Source: Arachidicoccus soli (GTDB lineage: Bacteria; Bacteroidota; Bacteroidia; Chitinophagales; Chitinophagaceae). Taken from it: a stretch of DNA of 64,000 nucleotides. A program made the position numbers and the translations under genes. The notes beneath the pieces were generated by a model, which had not been told where the DNA came from, ran no database searches, and was given only the letters and a program-made list of their open reading frames with translations. How positions within the stretch are numbered: the stretch's first letter is position 1; every line of letters starts with the position of its first letter. Location of the stretch: positions 1,798,001 through 1,862,000 of the forward strand of contig NZ_CP032489.1 in the NCBI RefSeq assembly GCF_003600625.1. Reading direction: 5' to 3'. Of the stretch, positions 24,357 to 32,477 are shown piece after piece.

Positions 24357-25727
24357 TTACTTGTTAATTACTGTAAGCTTATTTCTGTTGCCAATTCGTG
24401 GTATAGCTTTAAATCTTCCCAATAGGTAGTCTTTCCGAATTTCTTTATCAAATCGCACATTGTACTCTTCGAGAGAATGAAGACGTGAAGCTCCGTAATT
24501 ATCCTTGACAGCAAACCAAATTTCATCTTTTCTCAATAGTTTTTGAGTTAATAACGATGATTCGTGGCTTGCTAAAATCAATTGACTATTTATTCCTGTT
24601 GATTTTGATAAAAACAAATCTAATAAGTCATAAATCAAATTCGGATGCAAACTTCTTTCCATTTCATCTATGATGAAAACATTATCTCCTTTCAACAAGT
24701 CCATTAATAATGGAATGAAGTCCATTATTCTATTTGTGCCGTCTGACTCATTACTTGTGTCAAATTTTTCAGGGTTGTTAGCATTTTTCACTTTGTGCTT
24801 TGTCATAAATTTTTCAGTTACAATATCATTATTCTTAACTGACAAAAAGTATGTGGTATTCCCTTTTGAGATTATAGAAGCTCTAATGTTTTCAGATTTT
24901 TTACTTAATAAATCTTCCCTTATTTTCTCCAATAAAGGTTTAGGAATATCTATATTTTCAGAATCAACCTTTTCAAGACAAACACCATCAATTCCTGTGT
25001 CAAAGTAGGATAAAAATTCTTCAAAAGTGGTAAGCAATTCTACGTCCTGCTTTAATTCGAACTTTAATCCCTCGTTATATTTATCATCAGGAAATATTAC
25101 TTTTAATGAGTTTTGAAACCAATCAATAACATTAAGTAAGTCGTCAATTTTAGATACGTTCTCTCTAACTTTTCTTGTTCTGATTTCTGTTAAAAAAAGT
25201 TGGTTGTTAGGCGTTCCTTTTGCTATAAAACGAAGAAATTGTTTTTCCTCCTCTTTTTTTAGTTTTTGTAAAATATAGTTTAGGTCAAATAATTCCTTAT
25301 TTGAAAAATTTCTCTCAAAAATTTTAATCTCTTTTTTTGCTCCAATTTCATAAAGCCATTCTTCTTTAATTAGCTCGTTATTGAATATGAAACCATAAGC
25401 ATAATTTTTGCCTTTATGCTGTATTTCATATTCAATCCTCGAATCATTTATATTAGACTGTTTGTCAAGTCTAAACTTTTGATAGTCTATTGGTTTTTCA
25501 GGCTTATTTCCTCTTAAAACCATTTTTTTACCAAAATCAATAGCCTTAATTAAATTGGATTTGCCCGAAGCGTTTGCACCAAATAGAACAGCCGTTTTCA
25601 AAACAGAAATACCATTAAGTTTCGAAGTCTTATGGTCTGCCTTTAAACTGCCTTTACCTGGTAGCATAGAAAATTTTTGCCTATCGCTAAATGACAAAAA
25701 ATTCTCAACTGAAAATCTTATTAGCAT
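24357..25727 (-). CDS. rloA: RloA-like AAA/ABC-type ATPase
   Basis: A 456-residue ABC-type (SMC/OLD-like) ATPase. FSVENFLSFSDRQKFSM is the typical N-terminal strand, Walker A is FGANASGKSN (50-57), the signature-like SNESDGTNRIMDFIPLL follows the central coiled region, Walker B is NVFIIDEMERSLHP and a D-loop/switch His is in LILASHESSLL. Such ATPases sense phage or DNA cues and license the linked nuclease RloB, which follows 10 nt downstream. The upstream region keeps a good Bacteroidota promoter although an ISNCY-like element inserted about 250 bp upstream. Confidence 0.88.
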   Translation of the reverse strand: MLIRFSVENFLSFSDRQKFSMLPGKGSLKADHKTSKLNGISVLKTAVLFGANASGKSNLIKAIDFGKKMVLRGNKPEKPIDYQKFRLDKQSNINDSRIEYEIQHKGKNYAYGFIFNNELIKEEWLYEIGAKKEIKIFERNFSNKELFDLNYILQKLKKEEEKQFLRFIAKGTPNNQLFLTEIRTRKVRENVSKIDDLLNVIDWFQNSLKVIFPDDKYNEGLKFELKQDVELLTTFEEFLSYFDTGIDGVCLEKVDSENIDIPKPLLEKIREDLLSKKSENIRASIISKGNTTYFLSVKNNDIVTEKFMTKHKVKNANNPEKFDTSNESDGTNRIMDFIPLLMDLLKGDNVFIIDEMERSLHPNLIYDLLDLFLSKSTGINSQLILASHESSLLTQKLLRKDEIWFAVKDNYGASRLHSLEEYNVRFDKEIRKDYLLGRFKAIPRIGNRNKLTVINK

Positions 25728-26072
25728 AACTTTTGTGCTTTAACGGCACGAATGTAGTGATTTTTTCACAACTTGCAAGCCTTTTGAATGTTAAAGTAAT
25801 ACGGCTTTGAGGTGATAGTTTAAAAAAGAATTCCACCATCCTAAAGTTCTTCTTTAGTAAAGTTGTCTTGCAAGGATAGTCACTCTTTAAAATGGCATAT
25901 AAGGGCAGTCTGTGAAAAAAATACCCACAAACTTTTCCAAATATAAATGAAATTTTGTATCTTCATGTTATAACTAGTGTCTGCCCGAAAACTCCACAAT
26001 CCTTATACTGCCATAGTTGCAGCTGAAAATAAGTGTCGAATAATTTCTCAGAGATGTTGATTCTATTGGGGT
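25728..26072. other. rloA upstream region and left end of the IS
   Basis: Contains the rloAB promoter (25749-25778), about 200 bp of host spacer, and from 25975 the left end of the ISNCY-like element. The IS sits upstream of the promoter, so rloAB transcription should be intact. Confidence 0.5.
25749..25778 (-). promoter_or_regulatory. Promoter of rloAB
   Basis: On the minus strand TTG, a 19-bp spacer, then TACATTCG: close to the Bacteroidota TTG-N19-TAnnTTTG form, ending 21 bp before the rloA ATG. The spacer holds a small palindrome (GTGAAAAAATCAC) and the -33 region overlaps CTTGCAAG, either of which could be an operator. Confidence 0.55.
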
Positions 26073-26594
26073 TTGGGCATAATATTTGCCGGATATTCGC
26101 TACAAAAACGATACATTTTGCGTCAAAGATTTGAACAACAATTAGACTTTCGCATCACGGCAATTAGCGAGATTAAAATATCTACCAAAAGCCGGGACGA
26201 ACTACCACCAACGCTAAGAGCTTTGCAATATATTTTTGTAACGCCTGCCATAAACGAAAAAATATTTTTGCTATTGGAACAAAAAATTTGCGCGGGGAAA
26301 AAGAAAATCGGCAGGCCGGGGATGGATTTGTGGCATGTGCTGGTATTGGCTGTAATCCGCCATGCACTTGACACCAACTGGGATAGGCTAACCCATATTT
26401 CCAACTACGATATACTCGTTCGCAACATTTTAGGTGTGCTACCGACCCTAGAGGAAAATGAATTTGAGTACCAAAATATATTGGACAATGTGAGCCAAAT
26501 AGATGATGAAATGTTGCAAAAAATAAACGACATAGTCGTAGAGGCAGGGCAGCAATTAGTAAAAAAAAGGAAACAAAAGAACCCTTACATTTAA
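26073..26594 (+). pseudogene. ISNCY-like transposase, N-terminal fragment
   Basis: N-terminal ~170 residues: RFEQQLDFRIT, SRDELPPTLRALQYIFVTPAINEKIF, then GRPGMDLWHVLVLAVIRHALDTNWDRLTHISNYDILVRNILGV, the conserved DNA-binding front end of the family. Start is a TTG at 26073 or, more likely, 26118. The frame ends after KKRKQKNPYI; the expected continuation (KEPLHLKTDSYALETNVHFP) lies in the -1 frame immediately after a run of eight A at 26561-26568, a possible slippery site. Confidence 0.75.
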
Positions 26595-26611
26595 AAACAG
26601 ATAGCTACGCT

Positions 26612-26872
26612 TTGGAAACCAATGTACACTTTCCAACCGATTTAAATTTACTTTGGGATAGCTGTCGTAAAAGTATTGATACCGTGTCAAAGTTGCATCA
26701 ATACACCGTTATATCAGGATGGAGGAAAATAAAAGGCATTCGCAAAACCATAAAATCGCAATTTAGAGCTACTTCACATCAAGTATTTAAAGGCAAAAAT
26801 GAAGCTCAGAAAAAGGCGATTGTAAAACAATATCTGCAACAAGCAAAACAAGTAGAACAAAAATGCGATTAG
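26612..26872 (+). pseudogene. ISNCY-like transposase, middle fragment
   Basis: About 86 residues with ETNVHFPTDLNLLWDSCRKSIDTV, the catalytic-core segment that carries the first DDE aspartate region. Its frame is open upstream of 26612 back to the A8 run, so it is not an independent gene. It stops at KQVEQKCD*, where the next fragment's ATG overlaps by 10 nt, again in the -1 frame. Confidence 0.7.
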
Positions 26873-27540
26873 CAGATTTAAAATACTACAACGACTGCAT
26901 TAAACTATTTTCAAATCAGATAGAACGCAGAATCCTCAAGCGCGAAGCGATACCATCCGATGAAAAGATATACTCTATTTTTGAACCCCACAGCAATTGG
27001 ATAAGCAAAGGCAAAGCACACAAAAAAGTAGAGATAGGCGAGTTGATATTAATCACTACTGATCAATATCAATACATTGTAGATTACAAAATAATGTTTG
27101 GGCAAAAGGATGCAACGCAGATACCCTCGCTATTGCAGCGAATAGAAGAAAAATATGAATACCGGGAAATATACAGCCATAGTTTTGACAAAGGCTATTG
27201 GAGCAAGCATAATTGGACATTATTGGAAACCGGTAAAATACAAAATCCGGTATTGCCCAAGCGGGGCAAACCCAATAAGGCAGAAGTAGAACGTGAAGCC
27301 GGCAAAGGCTTTAAGCAGCTTCGCAATAAACACAGTGCGGTAGAAAGCAACATCAATATGCTGGAGCATCACGGATTAAACCGATGCAGAGATAAAGGCA
27401 TCACAGGCTTCAAACGCTGTGTGGGATTGAGTATTTTGGCCTACAACCTGCATATAATGGGCAACCAACTACAGGCCATTGAAAAAGCAAAAGCAAAAGC
27501 AAAAAAGAAGCTGCTGCTCTTACGGGGAGTAGCCGCCTAA
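26863..27540 (+). pseudogene. ISNCY-like transposase, C-terminal fragment
   Basis: 225 residues with EKIYSIFEPHSNWISKGKAHKKVEIGELILITTDQY, HSFDKGYWSKHN and VEREAGKGFKQLRNKHSAVESNINMLEHHGLNRCRDKG, the DDE catalytic end of the family. The tail is Lys/Ala-rich (EKAKAKAKKK) from a short AAAGC-like repeat. Whether the three frames are joined by programmed -1 frameshifts or are mutations cannot be told here; two shifts make decay likelier. Confidence 0.75.
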
Positions 27541-27850
27541 AATACAATTCCACAAAGGATACCAATGGGATAGCTATGTCCTGTTCATAAAAATTCAGCC
27601 CAAAATTCACTAAAAAAATTCCGTTAATCATTTTATGGAACGAAAACGGTTTTTATGAATTAAAATATTCCACATATATCTAATATTATTTTCAAAATAA
27701 AGCGTTTTCTTGCAGACACTATATAATATTGGTATAGCAAACTATATGGGGGTTTTACTTCAGCAATATTTTAAAGATAAATCATAAATTGGTTTGCAGG
27801 TACTGTGGCAATGAAGGAAGCCGCTTAAAGATGAAAGCAATCATTCATGC
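27541..27850. other. Spacer at the right end of the ISNCY-like element
   Basis: 310 bp between the transposase C-terminal fragment and the permease gene. 27541-27721 is IS-internal and ends with the right inverted repeat; 27722-27850 is host DNA without a recognised gene. Confidence 0.5.
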
Positions 27851-29251
27851 TTATTTATTCATTCTCTTGAAAAAATAATAAAAAGGTATGCTTGTTAACA
27901 TTAACCCCAAACCTATAAAGGAGAGTTTTGGCTGATTGATAAATGTACTGATTAATAACCCAATCGAGAATAAGATAAATATTATTGGCGCCCAAGGATA
28001 ACAGGCTACTATCTCTTTTATGGCTCCATTTCTCTTCATTTTTATAAGTCCAACAGCTAGCAACGCATAAAAAAGAAAACCGGAAAAAATAGCCATATCG
28101 GTAAGCTTATCGAAGGTGCCAGAAACAACGAGTATCATTCCCCATACCATGGAATAGATTAAAGCCATATAAGGCGTTCTGTAAACAGGATGCACTTTTG
28201 CGGCTGATTTAAAGAAGGCTTTTTCTTGCGCCATCCTAAAATAAAGTCGTGCATAGAAAATGATCACCACATTTAAAGTACCTAAAGAACTAAGCATAAT
28301 TAAAAACGAAATCAAAGTTTTACCACCATTACCCAATATGCTGCTTGCCATAGCAGTTGCAGCAATATTGTTTTCACTTAACCCGGCTATCTGTTTCAAT
28401 CCAAGTGTTTTAATATAGGCATAATTCACCAACAAGTAAAGGACAATAACAATACTCACCCCTGTAATAATTGCCATTGCCACATTGCGCTTAGGGTTTT
28501 TAATTTCGCCTGTTACAAATCCAACATTGGCAAAACCATCATAAGCCCAAAAGGCACTCAACATAGCACCGAAGAAAATGCTAATTGTTCCTGTTTTTTC
28601 GGATACAACCAACTGCATTGTATTGTTGGGTTCTAAACGACCAAAAAAGAATAGACCTAAGACGATTAAAAAAAGTATTCCCAATATTTTAGTACCGGTA
28701 ACAATATTGTTCAATAGGGTTCCTTTTTTTACACCTCGGTAATTGAGCCAAGTCAAAAGAGCGATAGCGGCAAGTGCCAAGATTTTTATTCCTGAATCAG
28801 CAAATGGGAAAATAAAATCGCCGATAGAAAGGTCTTTAAAATGAGCCAAAGGATTGGGAAGTGGAATAATACTATTAACTGATTGGGCAAAAATAAAGGC
28901 AATCGCTGCCATAGAACCACTACAGAAAATGGTAAATCCCGTCCAACCTAAAAAGAATGCGGAGAAATTGCCAAAACATAAGCGCATGTATTCATACATC
29001 CCCCCTGAAACAGTGGTAAGCTTTGATAAGCCGGCTATCGTAAAAGCACCTAAAAGCGTAATAATACCGGCAAGAATCCAGGCAGCTATAATATACCATT
29101 CATTCAACCCGGTTTGTGCCATCGGCACTATCTTTTTAAAAACGCCGGTTCCAATGATATTTCCTGCAACCAACAAGATAGCAGTTGTAAGGCCAATTGC
29201 ACGATTGAGCGGTATCTTGGTTTGGTCGGTTATTTCCGGCATTTCATTCAT
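27851..29251 (-). CDS. APC-family amino acid permease
   Basis: A 466-residue, 12-helix transporter of the amino acid-polyamine-organocation superfamily, nearest in style to the LAT/SteT exchangers: NRAIGLTTAILLVAGNIIGTGVFKKI (unwound TM1 with GxG), GGMYEYMRLCFG (TM3 region), and AYDGFANVGFVTGEIKNPKRNVAMAI (TM6 region). Start placed at the ATG 29249-29251 (MNEMPEITDQTK) because the upstream extension is not family-like. Substrate uncertain. A single gene with ~310 bp of IS-derived spacer after it. Confidence 0.88.
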   Translation of the reverse strand: MNEMPEITDQTKIPLNRAIGLTTAILLVAGNIIGTGVFKKIVPMAQTGLNEWYIIAAWILAGIITLLGAFTIAGLSKLTTVSGGMYEYMRLCFGNFSAFFLGWTGFTIFCSGSMAAIAFIFAQSVNSIIPLPNPLAHFKDLSIGDFIFPFADSGIKILALAAIALLTWLNYRGVKKGTLLNNIVTGTKILGILFLIVLGLFFFGRLEPNNTMQLVVSEKTGTISIFFGAMLSAFWAYDGFANVGFVTGEIKNPKRNVAMAIITGVSIVIVLYLLVNYAYIKTLGLKQIAGLSENNIAATAMASSILGNGGKTLISFLIMLSSLGTLNVVIIFYARLYFRMAQEKAFFKSAAKVHPVYRTPYMALIYSMVWGMILVVSGTFDKLTDMAIFSGFLFYALLAVGLIKMKRNGAIKEIVACYPWAPIIFILFSIGLLISTFINQPKLSFIGLGLMLTSIPFYYFFKRMNK

Positions 29252-29544
29252 AAGTATAGTTTTGAATTTATAAGTTGGTAAAGAATACCTTGAGAAATTG
29301 AGGTTATAATTACTACCAGCCGCAAACATTGCTCAATTTATAATAAAATCTGGAGTTTCCCCAAAATTTCCTCGATTATTTCTACACCTTAGTGTCGGCG
29401 GAGGTTTAGGCGGGATTAGAAGTGTAAGCATATTATTTTTCAAGCATTTGGTTTGTCTGCCAATTTTTGTGTTGAAAAAAGATTCCTCAAAAAAATGCAT
29501 CCACTTTCGTATAATGCAGTATCAATAAACATTTAACTACGATT
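29252..29544. other. Spacer between permease and transposase-HTH chimera
   Basis: About 290 bp between divergent genes. The last part just upstream of the chimera presumably is the left end of the donor IS, but no inverted repeat partner exists because the right side of that IS is gone. No gene seen. Confidence 0.4.
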
Positions 29545-30132
29545 ATGGATGCAAACTCTTCTGCTATCAGCCGTTTCAAGGCACAAGCTAATAAATTTTC
29601 GGGAATCTTGAGCAAGGGCTTAGGCAAAACTACCGGTAGGCTTATCAAAGAGCTTATTTACGGCATACAGGCTTGCAAAGACATTAAAATATCCAACATA
29701 GCCCGAAGCCTGCAAGAGGATATTAAACTGATAAAAACGGAGGATAGGCTGTGCCGGAATTTGGCAGCCGAAGATTTTAGTAATCATATCAACGAACAAA
29801 TCATCCGCCTTGGCGATGATAAAATTACTGATGAAATGGTAATAGCCATTGATTTAAGCGATCCCAACTTTGACGTAGAAATGATTTGTAGAAAAATAGC
29901 AATGAGCCATACTGCGCTTTACAAAAAGGTAAAATCTATCACTGGACTTACTATTAACGAAATTGTCAAAAACGTTCGGTTAAAAAGGGCGGCAGCTTTG
30001 TTGGCAGAAAACAATTATACTGTTTACGAAGTCGCTGATATGGTGGGCTATAATGACAGTAAGTACTTTAGCCGAGAATTTAAAAAGAAGTTTGGCATTT
30101 CTCCAAAGGATTCAAAAAAACGACCCGATTAG
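29545..30132 (+). CDS. Chimera: IS transposase N-terminus fused to an AraC-type HTH
   Basis: A 195-residue frame joining two unrelated parts. Residues 1-105 (MDANSSAISRFKAQANKFSGILSKG, KTTGRLIKELIYGIQACKDIKISNIARSLQEDIKLIKTEDRLCRNLA, DDKITDEMVIAIDLSD) match the start of a DDE IS transposase up to its first catalytic-aspartate strand. Residues ~106-195 (NFDVEMICRKIAMSHTALYKKVKSITGLTINEIVKNVRLKRAAALLAE, YEVADMVGYNDSKYFSREFKKKFGISPK) are a complete double-HTH AraC domain like the C-terminus of a hybrid two-component system. The join is in frame at DLSDP. May be a non-functional recombination product or a new regulator. Confidence 0.75.
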   Translation: MDANSSAISRFKAQANKFSGILSKGLGKTTGRLIKELIYGIQACKDIKISNIARSLQEDIKLIKTEDRLCRNLAAEDFSNHINEQIIRLGDDKITDEMVIAIDLSDPNFDVEMICRKIAMSHTALYKKVKSITGLTINEIVKNVRLKRAAALLAENNYTVYEVADMVGYNDSKYFSREFKKKFGISPKDSKKRPD

Positions 30133-30180
30133 CCCTATCTATTAATTGTTTAAAGGGATGAATTCCAGCAAAAAATTAGC

Positions 30181-30188
30181 TACTTTTG
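30181..30188 (+). promoter_or_regulatory. -7 promoter element of aguB
   Basis: TACTTTTG, exact TAnnTTTG, 22 bp before the aguB ATG. No convincing -33 TTG at the usual distance. Confidence 0.45.
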
Positions 30189-30210
30189 CAGCACTTAAAA
30201 TGTTGAAATA

Positions 30211-31086
30211 ATGGCGAAAGTAAATGTAGGTCTTGTGCAGATGTCTTGCACCGGCAGCAAAGAAGCAAATCTGCAAAAAGCAATTGAAAAAACAAGAGAA
30301 GCTGCGGCCAAAGGAGCACAGATAGTGTGCTTACAAGAACTTTTTACTTCTTTATATTTTTGTGATGTAGAAGACTACGAAAATTTTAAACTGGCAGAAT
30401 CTATTCCCGGAGCATCTACCGATGCATTAAGCGAAGTTGCTAAAGAATTAGGGGTGGTAATCATCGCTTCACTCTTTGAAAAAAGAGCACAAGGGCTTTA
30501 TCATAATACTACGGCCGTTTTAGATGCTGATGGAAAATATTTGGGCAAATACCGCAAGATGCATATTCCTGACGATCCGGCATTTTACGAAAAGTTTTAT
30601 TTTACACCGGGGGATTTAGGCTATAAGGTATTTGAAACAAAGTTTGCCAAAATTGGTGTGCTTATCTGCTGGGATCAATGGTACCCGGAAGCAGCACGTA
30701 TAACGGCTTTGATGGGTGCAGAGATCCTGTTTTATCCTACCGCCATTGGCTGGGCAACTACTCAGGATGAAGCGACTAATAAAGAACAGTACGAAGGTTG
30801 GCAAACGATTCAACGTAGCCATGCTGTAGCGAATGGTCTACACGTAGTGAGTGTAAACCGCGTAGGATTTGAACAAGATGGTTTGATGAAATTTTGGGGC
30901 GGTTCTTTTGTAGCGAACCCTTTTGGTGCATTACTGTATAAAGCCTCTCACGAAGAAGAAGAAACAACGGTTGTGGAATTGGATTTGGCTAAATCCGACC
31001 ATTACCGGACACATTGGCCTTTTATGCGTGATAGAAGAATTGATAGCTATGCTCCTATTGTGAAGCGATTTATTGATGAGGATTAG
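30211..31086 (+). CDS. aguB: N-carbamoylputrescine amidase
   Basis: Hydrolyses N-carbamoylputrescine to putrescine, CO2 and ammonia. 291 residues of the nitrilase superfamily with the catalytic triad Glu43 (LQELF), Lys116 (YRKMHIP) and Cys153 (LICWDQWYPE); the DPAFYEKFYFTPGD and HWPFMRDRRIDSY stretches are characteristic of AguB. Directly upstream of agmatine deiminase, with which it completes the arginine-decarboxylation route to putrescine. Confidence 0.95.
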   Translation: MAKVNVGLVQMSCTGSKEANLQKAIEKTREAAAKGAQIVCLQELFTSLYFCDVEDYENFKLAESIPGASTDALSEVAKELGVVIIASLFEKRAQGLYHNTTAVLDADGKYLGKYRKMHIPDDPAFYEKFYFTPGDLGYKVFETKFAKIGVLICWDQWYPEAARITALMGAEILFYPTAIGWATTQDEATNKEQYEGWQTIQRSHAVANGLHVVSVNRVGFEQDGLMKFWGGSFVANPFGALLYKASHEEEETTVVELDLAKSDHYRTHWPFMRDRRIDSYAPIVKRFIDED

Positions 31087-31120
31087 AAGACAGGAATACT
31101 GAATTTAGGAATTAGTATAG

Positions 31121-31157
31121 ATTGCCAGGTCGTCGTCCCTCCTTCTCGCAATGACGG
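31121..31157. repeat. REP-like intergenic palindrome fragment
   Basis: Between aguB and aguA, ATTGCCAGGTCGTCGTCCC then TTCTCGCAATGACGG carries the CGTCATTGCGAG motif (complement) widely repeated in intergenic DNA of Bacteroidota. A single copy was seen in this window. Confidence 0.4.
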
Positions 31158-31266
31158 AGCCCTAGGTTTAGGTCATTTCTACCCAGACGAGAATCATACA
31201 AAATAAAAAATACCTGCAAGATTTTCATTATTCGTAATAGATATAAAATATTAAAATAAAACGACA

Positions 31267-32382
31267 TTGGATAATAAAAACACAGCTTTTAATAACCCTT
31301 CGGACGCTCTTACGAAAGACTTATCGTCTCCCCTACTTACGGACTTACGCCCCAAATCCCTCGGCTATTATTTTCCTGCTGAGTTTGAAAAGCATGATGC
31401 TACTTGGCTGAGCTGGCCGCATAAAGAAGCTTCTTGGCCTGAAAAGCTGGATGCTGTTTATCCTTTTTATAGTCAGTTTGTAAAACAATTGACAAAGAGT
31501 GAAGCGGTGCGCATCAACGTAAATAACGAATCGATGAAAGCCTTTGCTATCAGCCATTTAGAGAAAGCAGATGCGGATCTGTCTAAAATAGAATTTTATT
31601 TAAACCCTACGAATGATGCTTGGTGCAGAGACCACGGTCCCGCATTCCTAATCAATCCGAAAGCAGCGATAAAAAAAGTAATCGTCGATTGGAATTACAA
31701 TGCCTGGGGCAATAAATATCCGCCATATGATTTAGACGATATCGTACCTACTTTGATTGGAAAAGCATTGGATATTCCTGTTTTTCATCCCGGGATCGTC
31801 ATGGAAGGCGGCTCGGTAGAATTTAATGGCAAAGGAACCATACTCACCTCCTCTTCTTGCTTGCTGAATCCTAACAGAAATCCGCATTTAAATCAGCAAC
31901 AGATTGAAGAATATCTCTATAATTATTATGGAGCAGAACAAGTTTTGTGGGTGGCGGATGGCATCGTGGGGGATGATACTGACGGGCATATCGATGATAC
32001 TATTCGTTTTGTAAATGAAGATACGGTGTTGACTGTGGTGGAAAAAAATAAATCGGATGAAAACTATGAATTGCTGCAACATAATTTAAAGCAACTGCAC
32101 TCCATGCGTTTGCTCAATGGAAAGCAATTGAATATTGCAGAACTGCCCATGCCGAATCCTGTAGTTTGGAATGGACAAAGGTTGCCGGCTTCTTATGCCA
32201 ATTTTTATATTGCGAATAAACATGTAATTGTACCCACCTATCGCTGCACGCAAGACGAAGCAGCTTTACAAATTATTCAAGCAGCTTTTCCTGCACGTGA
32301 AGTCGTAGGCATAGATTCAACAGAAATTATTTGGGGATTGGGAAGCTTTCATTGCCTGAGCCAGCAAGAGCCGAGTGTGTAA
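31267..32382 (+). CDS. aguA: Agmatine deiminase
   Basis: Converts agmatine to N-carbamoylputrescine. 371 residues of the guanidino-group-modifying fold: FPAEFEKHDATWLSWPHKEASWP at the N-terminus, NDAWCRDHGPAFLI, EGGSVEFNGKGTIL, GDDTDGHIDDTIRF and the nucleophilic Cys363 in GLGSFHCLSQQEP. The start is a TTG at 31267 (no in-frame ATG before the conserved region); a short N-terminal extension relative to other AguA is present. Follows aguB after 180 bp that contain a REP-like sequence, so it may have its own promoter. Closed by a strong terminator. Confidence 0.95.
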   Translation: MDNKNTAFNNPSDALTKDLSSPLLTDLRPKSLGYYFPAEFEKHDATWLSWPHKEASWPEKLDAVYPFYSQFVKQLTKSEAVRINVNNESMKAFAISHLEKADADLSKIEFYLNPTNDAWCRDHGPAFLINPKAAIKKVIVDWNYNAWGNKYPPYDLDDIVPTLIGKALDIPVFHPGIVMEGGSVEFNGKGTILTSSSCLLNPNRNPHLNQQQIEEYLYNYYGAEQVLWVADGIVGDDTDGHIDDTIRFVNEDTVLTVVEKNKSDENYELLQHNLKQLHSMRLLNGKQLNIAELPMPNPVVWNGQRLPASYANFYIANKHVIVPTYRCTQDEAALQIIQAAFPAREVVGIDSTEIIWGLGSFHCLSQQEPSV

Positions 32383-32420
32383 TTCGAAAACTATTTTCCT
32401 TATAAAGTTCCTGAAGTACT

Positions 32421-32465
32421 AAATAATTAAAAGACCTTTCAAAGCGAATGGTCTTTTAATTATTT
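32421..32465. terminator. Bidirectional terminator between aguA and TonB receptor
   Basis: Perfect 16-bp inverted repeat AAATAATTAAAAGACC ... GGTCTTTTAATTATTT with a 13-nt loop, placed between the convergent aguA and TonB receptor genes. Confidence 0.8.
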
Positions 32466-32477
32466 ATAATCTAACTG

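Larger units (their letters stand above)
25975..27721 (+). mobile_element. ISNCY-like insertion sequence with interrupted transposase
   Basis: Terminal inverted repeats: left TAGTGTCTGCCCGAAAAC (25975-25992), right complement TAGTGTCTGCAAGAAAAC (27704-27721). Flanks TATAAC and TATAAT are a possible imperfect 6-bp target duplication. Inside are three overlapping reading frames that together make one transposase of the ISNCY (IS1202/IS5-like DDE) kind. Two frame changes are needed to read it. Confidence 0.8.

Noticed and set aside
27470-27510. Short tandem repeat of about AAAGC at the transposase C-terminus
   Set aside because: It encodes the KAKAKAKKK tail in frame and is only a few units, so a low-complexity coding tail, not a regulatory repeat.
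26073-27540. Three transposase frames as separate genes
   Set aside because: Alignment of conserved residues across the junctions shows they are consecutive parts of one protein.
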